Shown in pieces: positions 1 to 5,000 of a stretch of 6,093 bases of DNA. How positions within the stretch are numbered: position 1 is the first letter of the stretch; every line of letters starts with the position of its first letter. The translations under genes were made by a program, and so were the position numbers. The stretch spans positions 1-6,093 of the forward strand of contig JAQVUB010000172.1 of the NCBI GenBank assembly GCA_028699735.1. The letters run 5' to 3'. Origin of the DNA: Lentisphaeria bacterium. Lineage in GTDB: Bacteria; Verrucomicrobiota; Lentisphaeria; Oligosphaerales; Oligosphaeraceae. The notes under the pieces are model-generated. The model saw only the letters and a list, made by a program, of their open reading frames with translations. It did not search any database and was not told the origin of the DNA.

Positions 1-1
1 T

Positions 2-157
2 TTCGTAAAACGAGGATTTCCACGCGGGCGTATTGGAGAGTTGATGAGCGTTGTTTACCGCATGAAACTCGATGGCGCAGAAGAAGTCTTTCAAGCATTT
101 CTGAAAAATCGGCCAGTCACCCCGCGCAAAAGCCCCCGCCAGAAAAAGTTTTTTTAA
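2..157 (+). CDS. C-terminal end of an unidentified protein (partial)
   Basis: An open frame enters from the left edge and runs 51 codons to a TAA at 155-157. I do not recognise the family. The visible part contains GRIGELMSVVYRMKLDGAEE, which looks like an amphipathic helix, and then a basic tail rich in Lys, Arg and Pro ending in KKFF. Of the two frames open across this stretch, this one reads like protein: mixed hydrophobic and charged residues with a regular helix pattern. The other gives Ser/Arg/Pro-rich text. The last four codons and the stop lie inside the outer arm of repeat element A (143-162), so the KKFF end may come from the repeat rather than from the ancestral gene. No start, domain or function can be assigned from the window. 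Confidence 0.6.
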   Translation, partial: FVKRGFPRGRIGELMSVVYRMKLDGAEEVFQAFLKNRPVTPRKSPRQKKFF

Positions 158-162
158 CCACG

Positions 163-190
163 TAAGTTGTAAGTTGTAAGTTGTAAGTTG
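163..190 (+). repeat. Left arm of 7-bp minisatellite, 4 x TAAGTTG
   Basis: Four exact head-to-tail copies of TAAGTTG. They face an inverted array at 313-347 made of five 7-bp units (CAACTTA, CCATTTA, CAACTTA, CCACTTA, CAACTTA), where perfect and diverged units alternate. The two arrays can pair into one long stem. A 7-bp array present on both sides in opposite orientation suggests the palindrome and the array expansion are linked. Confidence 0.9.
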
Positions 191-228
191 TTTGGAAGAT
201 ATTCGATCCAGTCCATGCCTGATCATCT

Positions 229-286
229 GATCCGACTGATCCGACCGATCCGACCGATCCGACCGATCCGACCGATCCGACCGATC
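229..286. repeat. 9-bp tandem repeat, GATCCGACC x 6 plus a partial unit
   Basis: Six 9-bp units begin at 229, 238, 247, 256, 265 and 274; the first ends in T instead of C. A truncated GATC unit starts at 283. Each unit carries a GATC, and further GATC sites at 205, 221 and 295 bring the count to ten within about 95 bases. The array sits in the loop of element A's large inverted repeat. Because 9 is a multiple of three, it reads through on both strands as Arg-Pro-Ile or Gly-Ser-Val repeats. I treat these as artefacts, since the flanking codons show no protein character. Confidence 0.9.
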
Positions 287-351
287 TTGAACGGGATCGA
301 AGACCTCCCCAACAACTTACCATTTACAACTTACCACTTACAACTTACATG

Positions 352-403
352 GGTTGTGGGCGCCAGCCCACCCCAAGTGTTTTCGTGCCTTTCGTGGTAA
401 AAA
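352..403. repeat. Hairpin-plus-arm module, copy 1 (inverted copy at 1196-1247)
   Basis: This 52-base block aligns without gaps to the reverse complement of 1196-1247, with 43 of 52 positions identical. It contains a compact hairpin, GTGGGC-GCCA-GCCCAC, followed by ACCCCAAG and then the outer-arm word TTTCGTGCCTTTCGTGGT. In the other copy the stem reads GTGGAC/GTCCAC. Both halves have changed so that pairing is kept. Together the two copies bracket the sirtuin gene in opposite orientation. Confidence 0.85.
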
Positions 404-428
404 AAACTTTTTAATATCTTCTCAGTAC

Positions 429-433
429 AGGAA
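429..433 (+). promoter_or_regulatory. Ribosome binding site of the sirtuin gene
   Basis: AGGAA lies six bases upstream of the ATG at 440, a normal Shine-Dalgarno spacing. It supports that ATG as the start. Confidence 0.65.
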
Positions 434-439
434 TACCGC

Positions 440-1201
440 ATGTCCGAAAATACGATTGATGAACTGGTGGAATTGCTGCAGAATGCAAAAAAATGCCTGG
501 CATTTACTGGAGCAGGTGTATCCACCTTGTCTGGGATACCGGATTTCCGGGGACCGAATGGCATCTTTGCACAGAAATTTCAGTCATGGACCGTAGAGGA
601 GTTGCATGATATTCGGATTTTTCGCAGTCATCCGGAGGCCTTTTACCAATATGCGCGCAATTCCTGGTATCTGCTCGACACCTTGAAAGCTAATATTGTC
701 CATCAAGTTCTCGCAGAATTGGAGGCAAACGGCCTGCTGAAGGCAGTCTATACCCAGAATATCGATATGCTGCACCAGCAAGCCGGCAGCAAACGCGTAG
801 AAGAAATTCATGGCACCCTGGAAACCCACAGCTGCTTAAATTGCGGCAAAAAATTCTTTTTTCCGGAAATCAAAAAAACAGTCCTGGCCGGCGAAGTGCC
901 CTATTGCGATCAATGCCATGGCCTGGTCAAACCTGATGTCATCTTCTTTGGCGAAATGCTCAATCAGGATCTGCTTGAACGCGGACGTAGGGATTTCAGC
1001 GAGGCAGACTTGGTTCTGGTTCTTGGCAGCAGCCTGACGGTTCAACCTGCAGCAAGCCTGCCCCTGCTGGCAATCAAAAACCACAGCAAGCTGGTCATCA
1101 TCAACAGCCAGCCTACACCCTATGACCAATTCGCAACGTTGCTTTTCCAAGACCTTAAACAGGTCTTTACAGCAATCCAGCAAAAACTGAATTCGTTTTA
1201 A
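440..1201 (+). CDS. cobB: NAD-dependent protein deacylase, Sir2 family (sirtuin)
   Basis: Removes acetyl or other acyl groups from protein lysines in the cytosol, consuming NAD and releasing nicotinamide and O-acyl-ADP-ribose (family knowledge). The 253-residue protein has the full bacterial sirtuin motif set. The NAD-binding GAGVSTLSGIPDFRG is at residues 24-38, TQNID at 105-109, and the catalytic base His124 is in EIHGT. Four zinc ligands, Cys132, Cys135, Cys156 and Cys159, form a small zinc module. VKPDVIFFGE follows, then GSSLTVQPAASLP from 196 and a C-terminal INSQPTPYD ribose/adenine-binding stretch. The order and wording closely resemble the Thermotoga enzyme (class U-like), and the length is typical. 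The ATG at 440 has a well-placed AGGAA and leads directly into a normal N-terminal helix. The gene is bracketed by repeat elements A and B, and its stop codon TAA lies inside the outer arm of B, so the terminal Phe-stop may derive from the repeat. No substrate partner, such as acetyl-CoA synthetase, is visible nearby. The gene symbol is by family only. Confidence 0.95.
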   Translation: MSENTIDELVELLQNAKKCLAFTGAGVSTLSGIPDFRGPNGIFAQKFQSWTVEELHDIRIFRSHPEAFYQYARNSWYLLDTLKANIVHQVLAELEANGLLKAVYTQNIDMLHQQAGSKRVEEIHGTLETHSCLNCGKKFFFPEIKKTVLAGEVPYCDQCHGLVKPDVIFFGEMLNQDLLERGRRDFSEADLVLVLGSSLTVQPAASLPLLAIKNHSKLVIINSQPTPYDQFATLLFQDLKQVFTAIQQKLNSF

Positions 1202-1247
1202 CAACGAAATACACCAAATAACTTGGGGTGGACTGGCGTCCACAACC
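1196..1247. repeat. Hairpin-plus-arm module, copy 2 (inverted copy at 352-403)
   Basis: Ungapped 52-base match to the reverse complement of 352-403 with nine differences. It holds the hairpin GTGGAC-TGGC-GTCCAC between CTTGGG and ACAACC. Two of the nine differences are a matched pair that keeps the stem intact. Confidence 0.85.
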
Positions 1248-1256
1248 TAAGTTTCA

Positions 1257-1312
1257 GGACACAGACAGAACACGGACGGGACACGGACGGGACAAGGACG
1301 GGACACGGACGG
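1257..1312 (+). repeat. 11-bp minisatellite, five units near GACACGGACGG (left arm)
   Basis: Units begin at 1258, 1269, 1280, 1291 and 1302; the first and fourth are diverged. The inverted partner array is at 1379-1432, with words such as TCCGTGTTTAG and TCCGTGTCCCG. The arms align over 54 bases without gaps, so both may fold into one long stem with a loop at 1311-1378. Confidence 0.88.
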
Positions 1313-1378
1313 CCTGTGAAAGGATGAATTTGACTGTTGTTTTTATGGATTTTATGGGATATCCCCGTTCCCGTATTT

Positions 1379-1432
1379 GTCCGTGTTTAGTCCGTGTTTA
1401 GTCCGTGTCCCGTCCGTGTCCAGTCTGTTTCC
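1379..1432 (-). repeat. 11-bp minisatellite, inverted right arm
   Basis: Reverse-complement partner of 1257-1310. The outer units match the left arm closely. The inner units have TTTAG where the left-arm complement would have CCCGT-type bases, so the two arms have diverged mainly toward the loop side. Confidence 0.85.
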
Positions 1433-1477
1433 ATTGCAAAAAAATCTTTCAGGAAAAACAAGATTTTGAGGGATAGT

Positions 1478-1553
1478 AACACGAAAAAAATTCATGGGAT
1501 GTAGCGTTAGCGGTTTTGCATGAATCATACTTCCCATGAATTTTTTTCGTGTT
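1478..1553. repeat. Perfect 22-bp inverted repeat inside element B
   Basis: The arms AACACGAAAAAAATTCATGG plus GA (1478-1499) and their exact complement (1532-1553) enclose a 32-base loop. The outer ends repeat the family word ACACGAAAA. The right arm overlaps the outer 27-bp arm of element B by three bases. Confidence 0.9.
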
Positions 1554-1620
1554 ATTTGGTGTATTTCGTTGTTAAAAAGTCGGTATTTTTTCACTTCTGT
1601 CATTAAATGTCATTTATTTG

Positions 1621-1649
1621 TTGCGTTTCTGATTTCATTGCAGTATATT
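1621..1649 (+). promoter_or_regulatory. Candidate promoter of the DEAD-box helicase gene
   Basis: TTGCGT (1621-1626) and TATATT (1644-1649) are separated by 17 bases in an AT-rich stretch just after repeat element B ends. The -10 matches the housekeeping consensus at five of six bases, and the -35 at only its TTG core. Transcription from here would give a leader of roughly 80 bases. Cold-shock helicases often have regulated leaders, but no specific element is recognisable here. Confidence 0.4.
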
Positions 1650-1726
1650 ATAAGTTTTACTACGTTATGCAACCCACGATGAAATTGGATCAGGAAATAT
1701 GACCGAAATGCAAGAGCAGACCGACC

Positions 1727-1733
1727 GGGAGGT
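1727..1733 (+). promoter_or_regulatory. Strong ribosome binding site that favours the start at 1738
   Basis: GGGAGGT with GGAGG five bases from the ATG at 1738 is the best Shine-Dalgarno near this gene. The upstream ATG at 1699 has AGGA only three bases away, which is a poor spacing. The in-frame ATG at 1708 has none at a good distance. Confidence 0.6.
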
Positions 1734-1737
1734 CCCG

Positions 1738-3693
1738 ATGAATGACAGTGAAAACAAACTTATGCCGGAATCAGTCGAAGATACCGCTTCCGTGATATCA
1801 GAGGACGCAACTGCTGATGTTCCCTCAAAGGGATTTACGGAATTCGGGTTAGGCGCAGATTTGTTGCGTGGCATTGCCGAAGCTGGCTTTACCGAGCCGA
1901 CCCTGATTCAGCAGAAAGCGATTCCGGTGTTGATGGCCGGGCGTGACCTGATTGGTCAGGCTTTGACCGGTTCCGGAAAAACAGCCGCCTTTGGATTGCC
2001 TGCAATGGAACTGATTCGTGGCAAATCCGGCTTGCAGTTTCTGGTGCTGGTACCCACCCGTGAACTGGCAGCTCAGGTCAGCTCCGAATTGTTCAAACTG
2101 GGGCATCACGCCGGCGTCAAAACCGCCGCATTTACCGGGGGACAGGCCTATTCCCGGCAAGAGAAACTTTTGCAGCAAGGCATCAATATCCTGGTGGCGA
2201 CTCCCGGACGCCTGATTGATTTGATGAAAACCGGGCATTTCGAACAGGTCAACCCCGCGGTCATCGTCGTCGACGAAGCCGACGAAATGCTCGATATGGG
2301 CTTCCTTGAAGATGTCAAAACCATTTTTGCAAAATTCCCGGGTCCCCGCCAAACCATGCTGTTTTCGGCAACGCTGCCTAAACAGGTCGTTGCCCTCGCT
2401 CAGAAAATTCTGCAGAATCCGGTCGATATCACTACGGCCATCAGCGAAGCGACCAACAACGATATCGAGCAGCAGTATTTTGTCATCCAGGAGCACGAAC
2501 GAGTCAATGCTGCAATCCGCCTGATCGACTCGGACAATGTCAGCAAGGCCATCATCTTCTGCCGCACCAAGGAAGAAACTGATGCCCTGAATATCCTGCT
2601 CGGCGGACGCGGCTACAATGTCAACTGCCTGCATGGTGACATGGAACAGGCTCAGCGCGCCAGGGTTATGACTGCCTTCCGAAAAGGCGAAATCGATATG
2701 CTGGTGGCTACGGATGTAGCAGCTCGCGGACTCGATGTCGAGGATGTCTCACACGTCTTCAATTTCCATCTGCCGTTTGACAGCCGGGGTTATGTGCACC
2801 GGATCGGTCGTACTGGACGTGCCGGCAAATCCGGCAAGGCGATTACGCTGGTGACTCCAAGGGAATTGCGGCAGCTGGAAGCGATCCGCCGCAGCGTTGG
2901 AGCTGAACTGCAGCTGGGAACCATTCCCACCCGCAAAGAAGTCTATACACAGCGCCTGCAAAAACTGTTTGCAGAATTGTTCACCAGCGATCTGGATCCC
3001 GCCCTCTACAATCAGGTACTGGAAATCTCCAAAGACCAGGATCAGGATGCTTTGGTGCTGTTTACCAAACTGTTGACCCGCTTCCTCAGCAACAGCAGCG
3101 ATCAGGGGCCCGAAAGAATCGGCTTCTCCGGAGATCGCCTGGAACGACTGGTAAATGAAAAAAGTCGCAGCGGACGAGGAGATTCCCGTAATAATAACGA
3201 GCGCCGGGGAAGTGGCGGATGGGGCCGGGGACAACGTGAAAGCCGCCCGCGCAACTTTACCCGTGATGACAACCGGGAACGCCGTACAGACCATCCGCTC
3301 AACCTTGCTGTTCAGGAGCGCCCTGAACACAACAGGGATGAGCGCAATCCCCGCAACCCTTCCGGCAATGCACGCAATATTGCCGGCTTCGAACAAGCCA
3401 TCCGTATCGCCGAAAATATCGATCGGGAACGCCAACAGGACTCTACCCCCCGGCAAACCTACCGCAATCCCGCCGAAGACGCCGGAAAATATGCCCGCAA
3501 AAGACGGGAAGGCTATCCGGATCGCCCGGCACGCTCGTCCGATGCCGCCCCGCGTTCCGATCGCCCGGCACGATTCTCCGATGCCGCCCCGCGTTCCGAT
3601 CGCCCGGCACGATTCTCGAATACTGGGAAATCGGCTCCCCAGGCTCGCCCGGATCGTTATGCAAAAAGCGCCAAGCCAAAGCGCAAGGGATGA
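1738..3693 (+). CDS. deaD: DEAD-box ATP-dependent RNA helicase, DeaD/CsdA type
   Basis: Unwinds short RNA duplexes with ATP and helps ribosome assembly and mRNA decay, especially in the cold (family knowledge). From the 1738 start it has 651 residues. Motifs are an N-terminal Q motif near 32-59, Walker A TGSGKT near 77-82, PTRELA near 106-111, TGGQ, TPGR near 155-158, DEAD at 179-182, SAT at 210-212, IIFCRT near 272-277, ATDVAARGLD near 324-333 and HRIGRTGRAG near 354-363. All are intact. A helical stretch (about 385-455) resembles the dimerisation region of CsdA. The RNA-binding RRM-like domain of E. coli DeaD is not recognisable. Instead there is a long Arg/Asn/Gly-rich basic tail from about 457, with a 13-residue tandem repeat near 595-628, ending in KPKRKG. 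I prefer the ATG at 1738 because of its GGGAGGT; the in-frame ATG at 1699 would add 13 residues. A likely promoter and terminator suggest a single-gene transcript. Confidence 0.96.
   Translation: MNDSENKLMPESVEDTASVISEDATADVPSKGFTEFGLGADLLRGIAEAGFTEPTLIQQKAIPVLMAGRDLIGQALTGSGKTAAFGLPAMELIRGKSGLQFLVLVPTRELAAQVSSELFKLGHHAGVKTAAFTGGQAYSRQEKLLQQGINILVATPGRLIDLMKTGHFEQVNPAVIVVDEADEMLDMGFLEDVKTIFAKFPGPRQTMLFSATLPKQVVALAQKILQNPVDITTAISEATNNDIEQQYFVIQEHERVNAAIRLIDSDNVSKAIIFCRTKEETDALNILLGGRGYNVNCLHGDMEQAQRARVMTAFRKGEIDMLVATDVAARGLDVEDVSHVFNFHLPFDSRGYVHRIGRTGRAGKSGKAITLVTPRELRQLEAIRRSVGAELQLGTIPTRKEVYTQRLQKLFAELFTSDLDPALYNQVLEISKDQDQDALVLFTKLLTRFLSNSSDQGPERIGFSGDRLERLVNEKSRSGRGDSRNNNERRGSGGWGRGQRESRPRNFTRDDNRERRTDHPLNLAVQERPEHNRDERNPRNPSGNARNIAGFEQAIRIAENIDRERQQDSTPRQTYRNPAEDAGKYARKRREGYPDRPARSSDAAPRSDRPARFSDAAPRSDRPARFSNTGKSAPQARPDRYAKSAKPKRKG
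3520..3617 (+). repeat. 39-bp in-frame tandem repeat in the helicase tail
   Basis: Two full 39-base units (3520-3558 and 3559-3597) and a 20-base partial unit (3598-3617) encode DRPARSSDAAPRS, DRPARFSDAAPRS and DRPARFS. The second and third copies are nearly identical at DNA level, so the duplication is recent. The unit is a multiple of three and keeps the basic, disordered tail in frame. Copy number is likely to vary among strains. Confidence 0.9.
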
Positions 3694-3724
3694 TCACAGC
3701 AGGCTCGCAGTCCAAGCTGCTTCC

Positions 3725-3775
3725 AGGAATTTTTTCGGGTTTTTTCGTGCTTTTCGTTGTTTGAAAAGAATTCCT
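3725..3775. repeat. Repeat element C: short member of the intergenic family after the helicase gene
   Basis: AGGAATTTTTTC (3725-3736) faces GAAAAGAATTCCT (3763-3775) as an imperfect inverted repeat. The 26-base interior, read on the minus strand, contains AAACAACGAAAAGCACGAAA. That is the same outer-arm word seen in elements A, B and D. Here it occurs once rather than as two opposed arms, so this is either a minimal or a decayed copy. It starts 31 bases after the helicase stop codon. Confidence 0.65.
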
Positions 3776-3828
3776 CCTTTACAAGCTTCATCGGATACAT
3801 GACAGACTCATGCTGTCCTTTTTTCCTT

Positions 3829-3853
3829 AAAAGCCCGTCCCGGCTTGTTTTTT
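3829..3853 (+). terminator. Intrinsic terminator after the helicase gene
   Basis: The stem AAGCC/GGCTT with loop CGTCCC is followed by G and six T residues (3848-3853). It lies about 135 bases after the helicase stop and upstream of the tRNA gene, so it would separate the two transcripts. The stem is short, hence moderate confidence. Confidence 0.6.
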
Positions 3854-3877
3854 CAGGGGAAAGCGCTACAGTATTAG
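3850..3877 (+). promoter_or_regulatory. Weak candidate promoter for the serine tRNA
   Basis: TTTTCA (3850-3855) and TATTAG (3872-3877) are 16 bases apart, about 26 bases before the tRNA 5' end. Each hexamer matches the consensus at four of six bases. The -35 overlaps the T-tract of the preceding terminator. Some promoter is needed here if the terminator works, but this exact assignment is uncertain. Confidence 0.25.
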
Positions 3878-3903
3878 GGTTTACAAAGTATTTGTTTTAT
3901 GCG

Positions 3904-3993
3904 GGAGAGATGCCGGAGTGGTCGATCGGGACGGTCTCGAAAACCGTTGTACAAGCAATTGTACCCAGGGTTCGAATCCCTGTCTCTCCGCCA
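3904..3993 (+). tRNA. tRNA-Ser, anticodon CGA (reads UCG)
   Basis: A complete class II tRNA. The acceptor stem GGAGAGA (3904-3910) pairs with TCTCTCC (3983-3989), the discriminator G is at 3990, and CCA is encoded at 3991-3993. The anticodon stem ACGGT/ACCGT holds loop CTCGAAA, giving anticodon CGA. The long variable arm typical of serine tRNAs is present as GTACAA-GCA-A-TTGTAC. The T arm is CAGGG-TTCGAAT-CCCTG. It is directly followed by protein-like, frame-broken sequence. Confidence 0.97.
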
Positions 3994-3994
3994 G

Positions 3995-4297
3995 ATTATC
4001 TATATTTTGAACCGCTGGATGAATAATCACCAGAATACCGTGAATCCGTTGTCCGGCAAGGTTACCGCGCAATACGTCAGTATGGATGCGGGAATGGTTC
4101 CATGACCAGAACCGGAAAATGCAGATTCAGGAGCTCGATTATCTGTGGCTATTACTGGATAACCGCGACTTGCTCAGAAAGCGATGGAATCAAGCTATCG
4201 TCAACTGAACGCAGCCGGATCGTTTGGCAGACAGAATATCGTTGCCGGCTTTTTACAAGCAGCCTGTGTGCCTCGTAAAATCGGCCCGGTGCTGTAA
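3995..4297 (+). pseudogene. Possible frame-broken coding remnant downstream of the tRNA
   Basis: No intact gene spans this gap, but protein-like text switches between two plus-strand frames. One frame gives LNRWMNNHQNTVNPLSGKV from about 4007 and stops at 4103-4105. A second gives WMREWFHDQNRKMQIQELDY and on to LLLDNRDLLRK, open from 4044 to the stop at 4206-4208. The first frame resumes with SYRQLNAAGSFGRQNIVAGF and ends at a TAA at 4295-4297. Joined with two single-base shifts they would give one protein of about 100 residues. The family is not recognised. Position at the 3' end of a tRNA gene fits decay of an inserted element, but no integrase motif or duplicated tRNA end is visible. It could also be chance open frame, so confidence is low. 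Confidence 0.3.
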
Positions 4298-4302
4298 TCG
4301 CG

Positions 4303-4335
4303 AAAAAAAATATTACGGGTAAGCAAACTCTACCC
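4303..4335 (-). terminator. Candidate intrinsic terminator for secG
   Basis: On the minus strand, GGGTA pairs with TACCC (4317-4335), with a further AG/CT pair beyond a one-base bulge. A short gap and eight T residues (4303-4310) follow. It lies about 70 bases after the secG stop codon. The stem is short and the T-tract is six bases away from it, so efficiency is doubtful. Confidence 0.35.
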
Positions 4336-4407
4336 ACAGGAGCCAGATTCCTCTATTGAATTCTGTCACCCTGTCGATCCATTGCGTTGCCTTTTTACAA
4401 TGCAGAA

Positions 4408-4869
4408 TCATTCTGCTTTTGTGCTTGCAGGGACTTCCACTTTTTCAGCTTCGGCTTTAACTTGTTCTGCTGCAGGGAGCGCTTCCTCCGTCACCACAGC
4501 CTGTGCGGCGGCAGCCTGCTCAGCTGCAGTCGCCGGAGCCCCTTCGGCAGCTGGCACGAGGTCGATCGGCTGCACAGAAGATGTTTCTTCTACTGGAATA
4601 TAAGTTTCTGCAACACTCTTGCCGCTGCGCACGCGTCCAGTCAAGGTTGCCAGCAACAGTGTCGATCCCATAAAAACCGCCGCCAGCCAGATGGTAATCT
4701 TAACCAGAACGGTCGCTGCAGAAGCCCCAAAAACGGTTTCTGTGATTCCTCCGCTGACCGCCCCCAAACCACCACCACCCTTGTTATTCTGCAACATAAT
4801 GACGATTACCATCAGAATACCAGACAAAATCGCCAGAATCGAAAGCAAAACCGTAAAAAATGTAACCAT
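4408..4869 (-). CDS. secG: Preprotein translocase subunit SecG
   Basis: Small inner-membrane subunit of the SecYEG channel that assists SecA-driven protein export (family knowledge). The 153-residue product has the SecG pattern. Transmembrane helix 1 is at about residues 3-26, then LQNNKGGGGLGAVSGG at 26-41 in the conserved cytoplasmic loop, then ETVFGASAA, then transmembrane helix 2 at about 52-77. Many SecG proteins are near 75-110 residues; here a tail of about 70 residues rich in Ala, Glu, Val and Pro follows, without further membrane segments. The ATG has GGAG nine bases upstream. A candidate promoter lies about 90 bases upstream, and element D with a terminator separates it from trpB, so it is probably transcribed alone. 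On the minus strand the stop codon sits in the small palindrome GCAGAATGATTCTGC. Confidence 0.92.
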   Translation of the reverse strand: MVTFFTVLLSILAILSGILMVIVIMLQNNKGGGGLGAVSGGITETVFGASAATVLVKITIWLAAVFMGSTLLLATLTGRVRSGKSVAETYIPVEETSSVQPIDLVPAAEGAPATAAEQAAAAQAVVTEEALPAAEQVKAEAEKVEVPASTKAE

Positions 4870-4955
4870 GTTTTTTAACTCCGGAATATGTTCGCCTTAA
4901 TATCACCAAAATGTAAAACATCCGATCACCAGACCGGAAAAACAGATAAGCTATA

Positions 4956-4983
4956 AATATAAAGCGCAATCCTCTTTAAGCAA
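4956..4983 (-). promoter_or_regulatory. Candidate promoter of secG
   Basis: On the minus strand TTGCTT (4978-4983) and TATATT (4956-4961) are separated by 16 bases, between element D and the secG start. The hexamers nearly equal those proposed ahead of the helicase gene (TTGCGT and TATATT), which mildly supports both. The resulting leader would be about 80 bases. Confidence 0.4.
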
Positions 4984-5000
4984 ATCCGTTTTCCTTTTTT

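Larger units (their letters stand above)
143..412. repeat. Repeat element A: large composite inverted repeat between the upstream gene and the sirtuin
   Basis: The outermost arms are 143-162 (AAAAAGTTTTTTTAACCACG) and 393-412; the latter matches the former in reverse complement at 19 of 20 positions. Inside them lie inverted arms of a 7-bp repeat (163-190 and 313-347). The arm similarity continues inward through about 191-209 against 294-312, at roughly 18 of 22 positions. The remaining loop (about 210-293) is filled mainly by a 9-bp tandem repeat. Between the right 7-bp arm and the right outer arm sits a separate hairpin module (352-403) that is shared with element B. No transposase or credible reading frame lies inside. 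The element occupies the whole gap between two same-strand genes, and its left arm overlaps the upstream stop codon. It could act in transcript folding or 3'-end protection, or be a non-autonomous mobile repeat; the sequence alone does not decide. Confidence 0.85.
1196..1577. repeat. Repeat element B: 382-bp nested palindromic element downstream of the sirtuin
   Basis: The outer arms are a perfect 27-bp inverted repeat: 1196-1222, with core AACAACGAAATACACCAAAT, against 1551-1577. Nested inside, in order, are a hairpin module (1222-1247) shared with element A, an 11-bp minisatellite in inverted 54-base arms (1257-1310 and 1379-1432), a small hairpin AAAATCTT/AAGATTTT (1441-1448 and 1460-1467), and a perfect 22-bp inverted repeat (1478-1499 against 1532-1553). 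Almost every base belongs to some inverted pair. There is no credible coding frame and no transposase. The left arm contains the sirtuin stop codon. The right end lies about 45 bases before a candidate helicase promoter. As RNA it would fold into a multibranched structure and probably end or protect the sirtuin transcript. That role is inference. Confidence 0.88.

Noticed and set aside
117..323. Minus-strand frame giving GSVGSVGSV repeats and plus-strand frame (188-400) giving IRPIRPIRP repeats
   Set aside because: Both are readings of the 9-bp GATCCGACC array, whose length is a multiple of three. The flanks show no protein character and there is no ribosome binding site.
163..347. CRISPR array
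   Set aside because: Units of 7 and 9 bases in direct contact, without unique spacers, are minisatellites. No cas genes are nearby.
1257..1432. Iterons of a replication origin or plasmid
   Set aside because: The 11-bp units occur in opposed arms of a palindrome rather than one directional array. No replication initiator gene or DnaA-box cluster is seen, and the neighbours are chromosomal housekeeping genes.
143..1577. Composite transposon carrying the sirtuin gene
   Set aside because: Elements A and B share one inverted 52-base module but differ in the rest of their content. Neither encodes a transposase, and no target-site duplication is evident. Members of the same repeat family also occur next to unrelated genes.
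1352..1603. Minus-strand open frame across element B
   Set aside because: It lies wholly within the inverted repeats and its translation follows the repeat words. No recognisable domain.
1849..2634. Long minus-strand frame opposite the helicase (261 codons), and another at 2749-3456
   Set aside because: These are antisense shadows of a well-conserved helicase gene. Their translations are Gln/Phe/Gly-rich without family features.
3155..3802. Plus-strand alternative frame over the helicase tail (215 codons)
   Set aside because: The Pro/Ala/Arg-rich translation is a frame-shifted reading of the tail repeat. The helicase frame explains the sequence better.
4250..4345. Cobalamin-type riboswitch or other structured RNA near GGTGCTGTAATCGCG
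   Set aside because: The order of conserved boxes is absent and no cobalamin gene follows. The only supported structure is a weak terminator hairpin on the minus strand.
4387..4878. Plus-strand frame opposite secG
   Set aside because: Cys/Ser/Arg/Gln-rich shadow of secG. The minus-strand frame has two clear membrane helices and the SecG loop motif.
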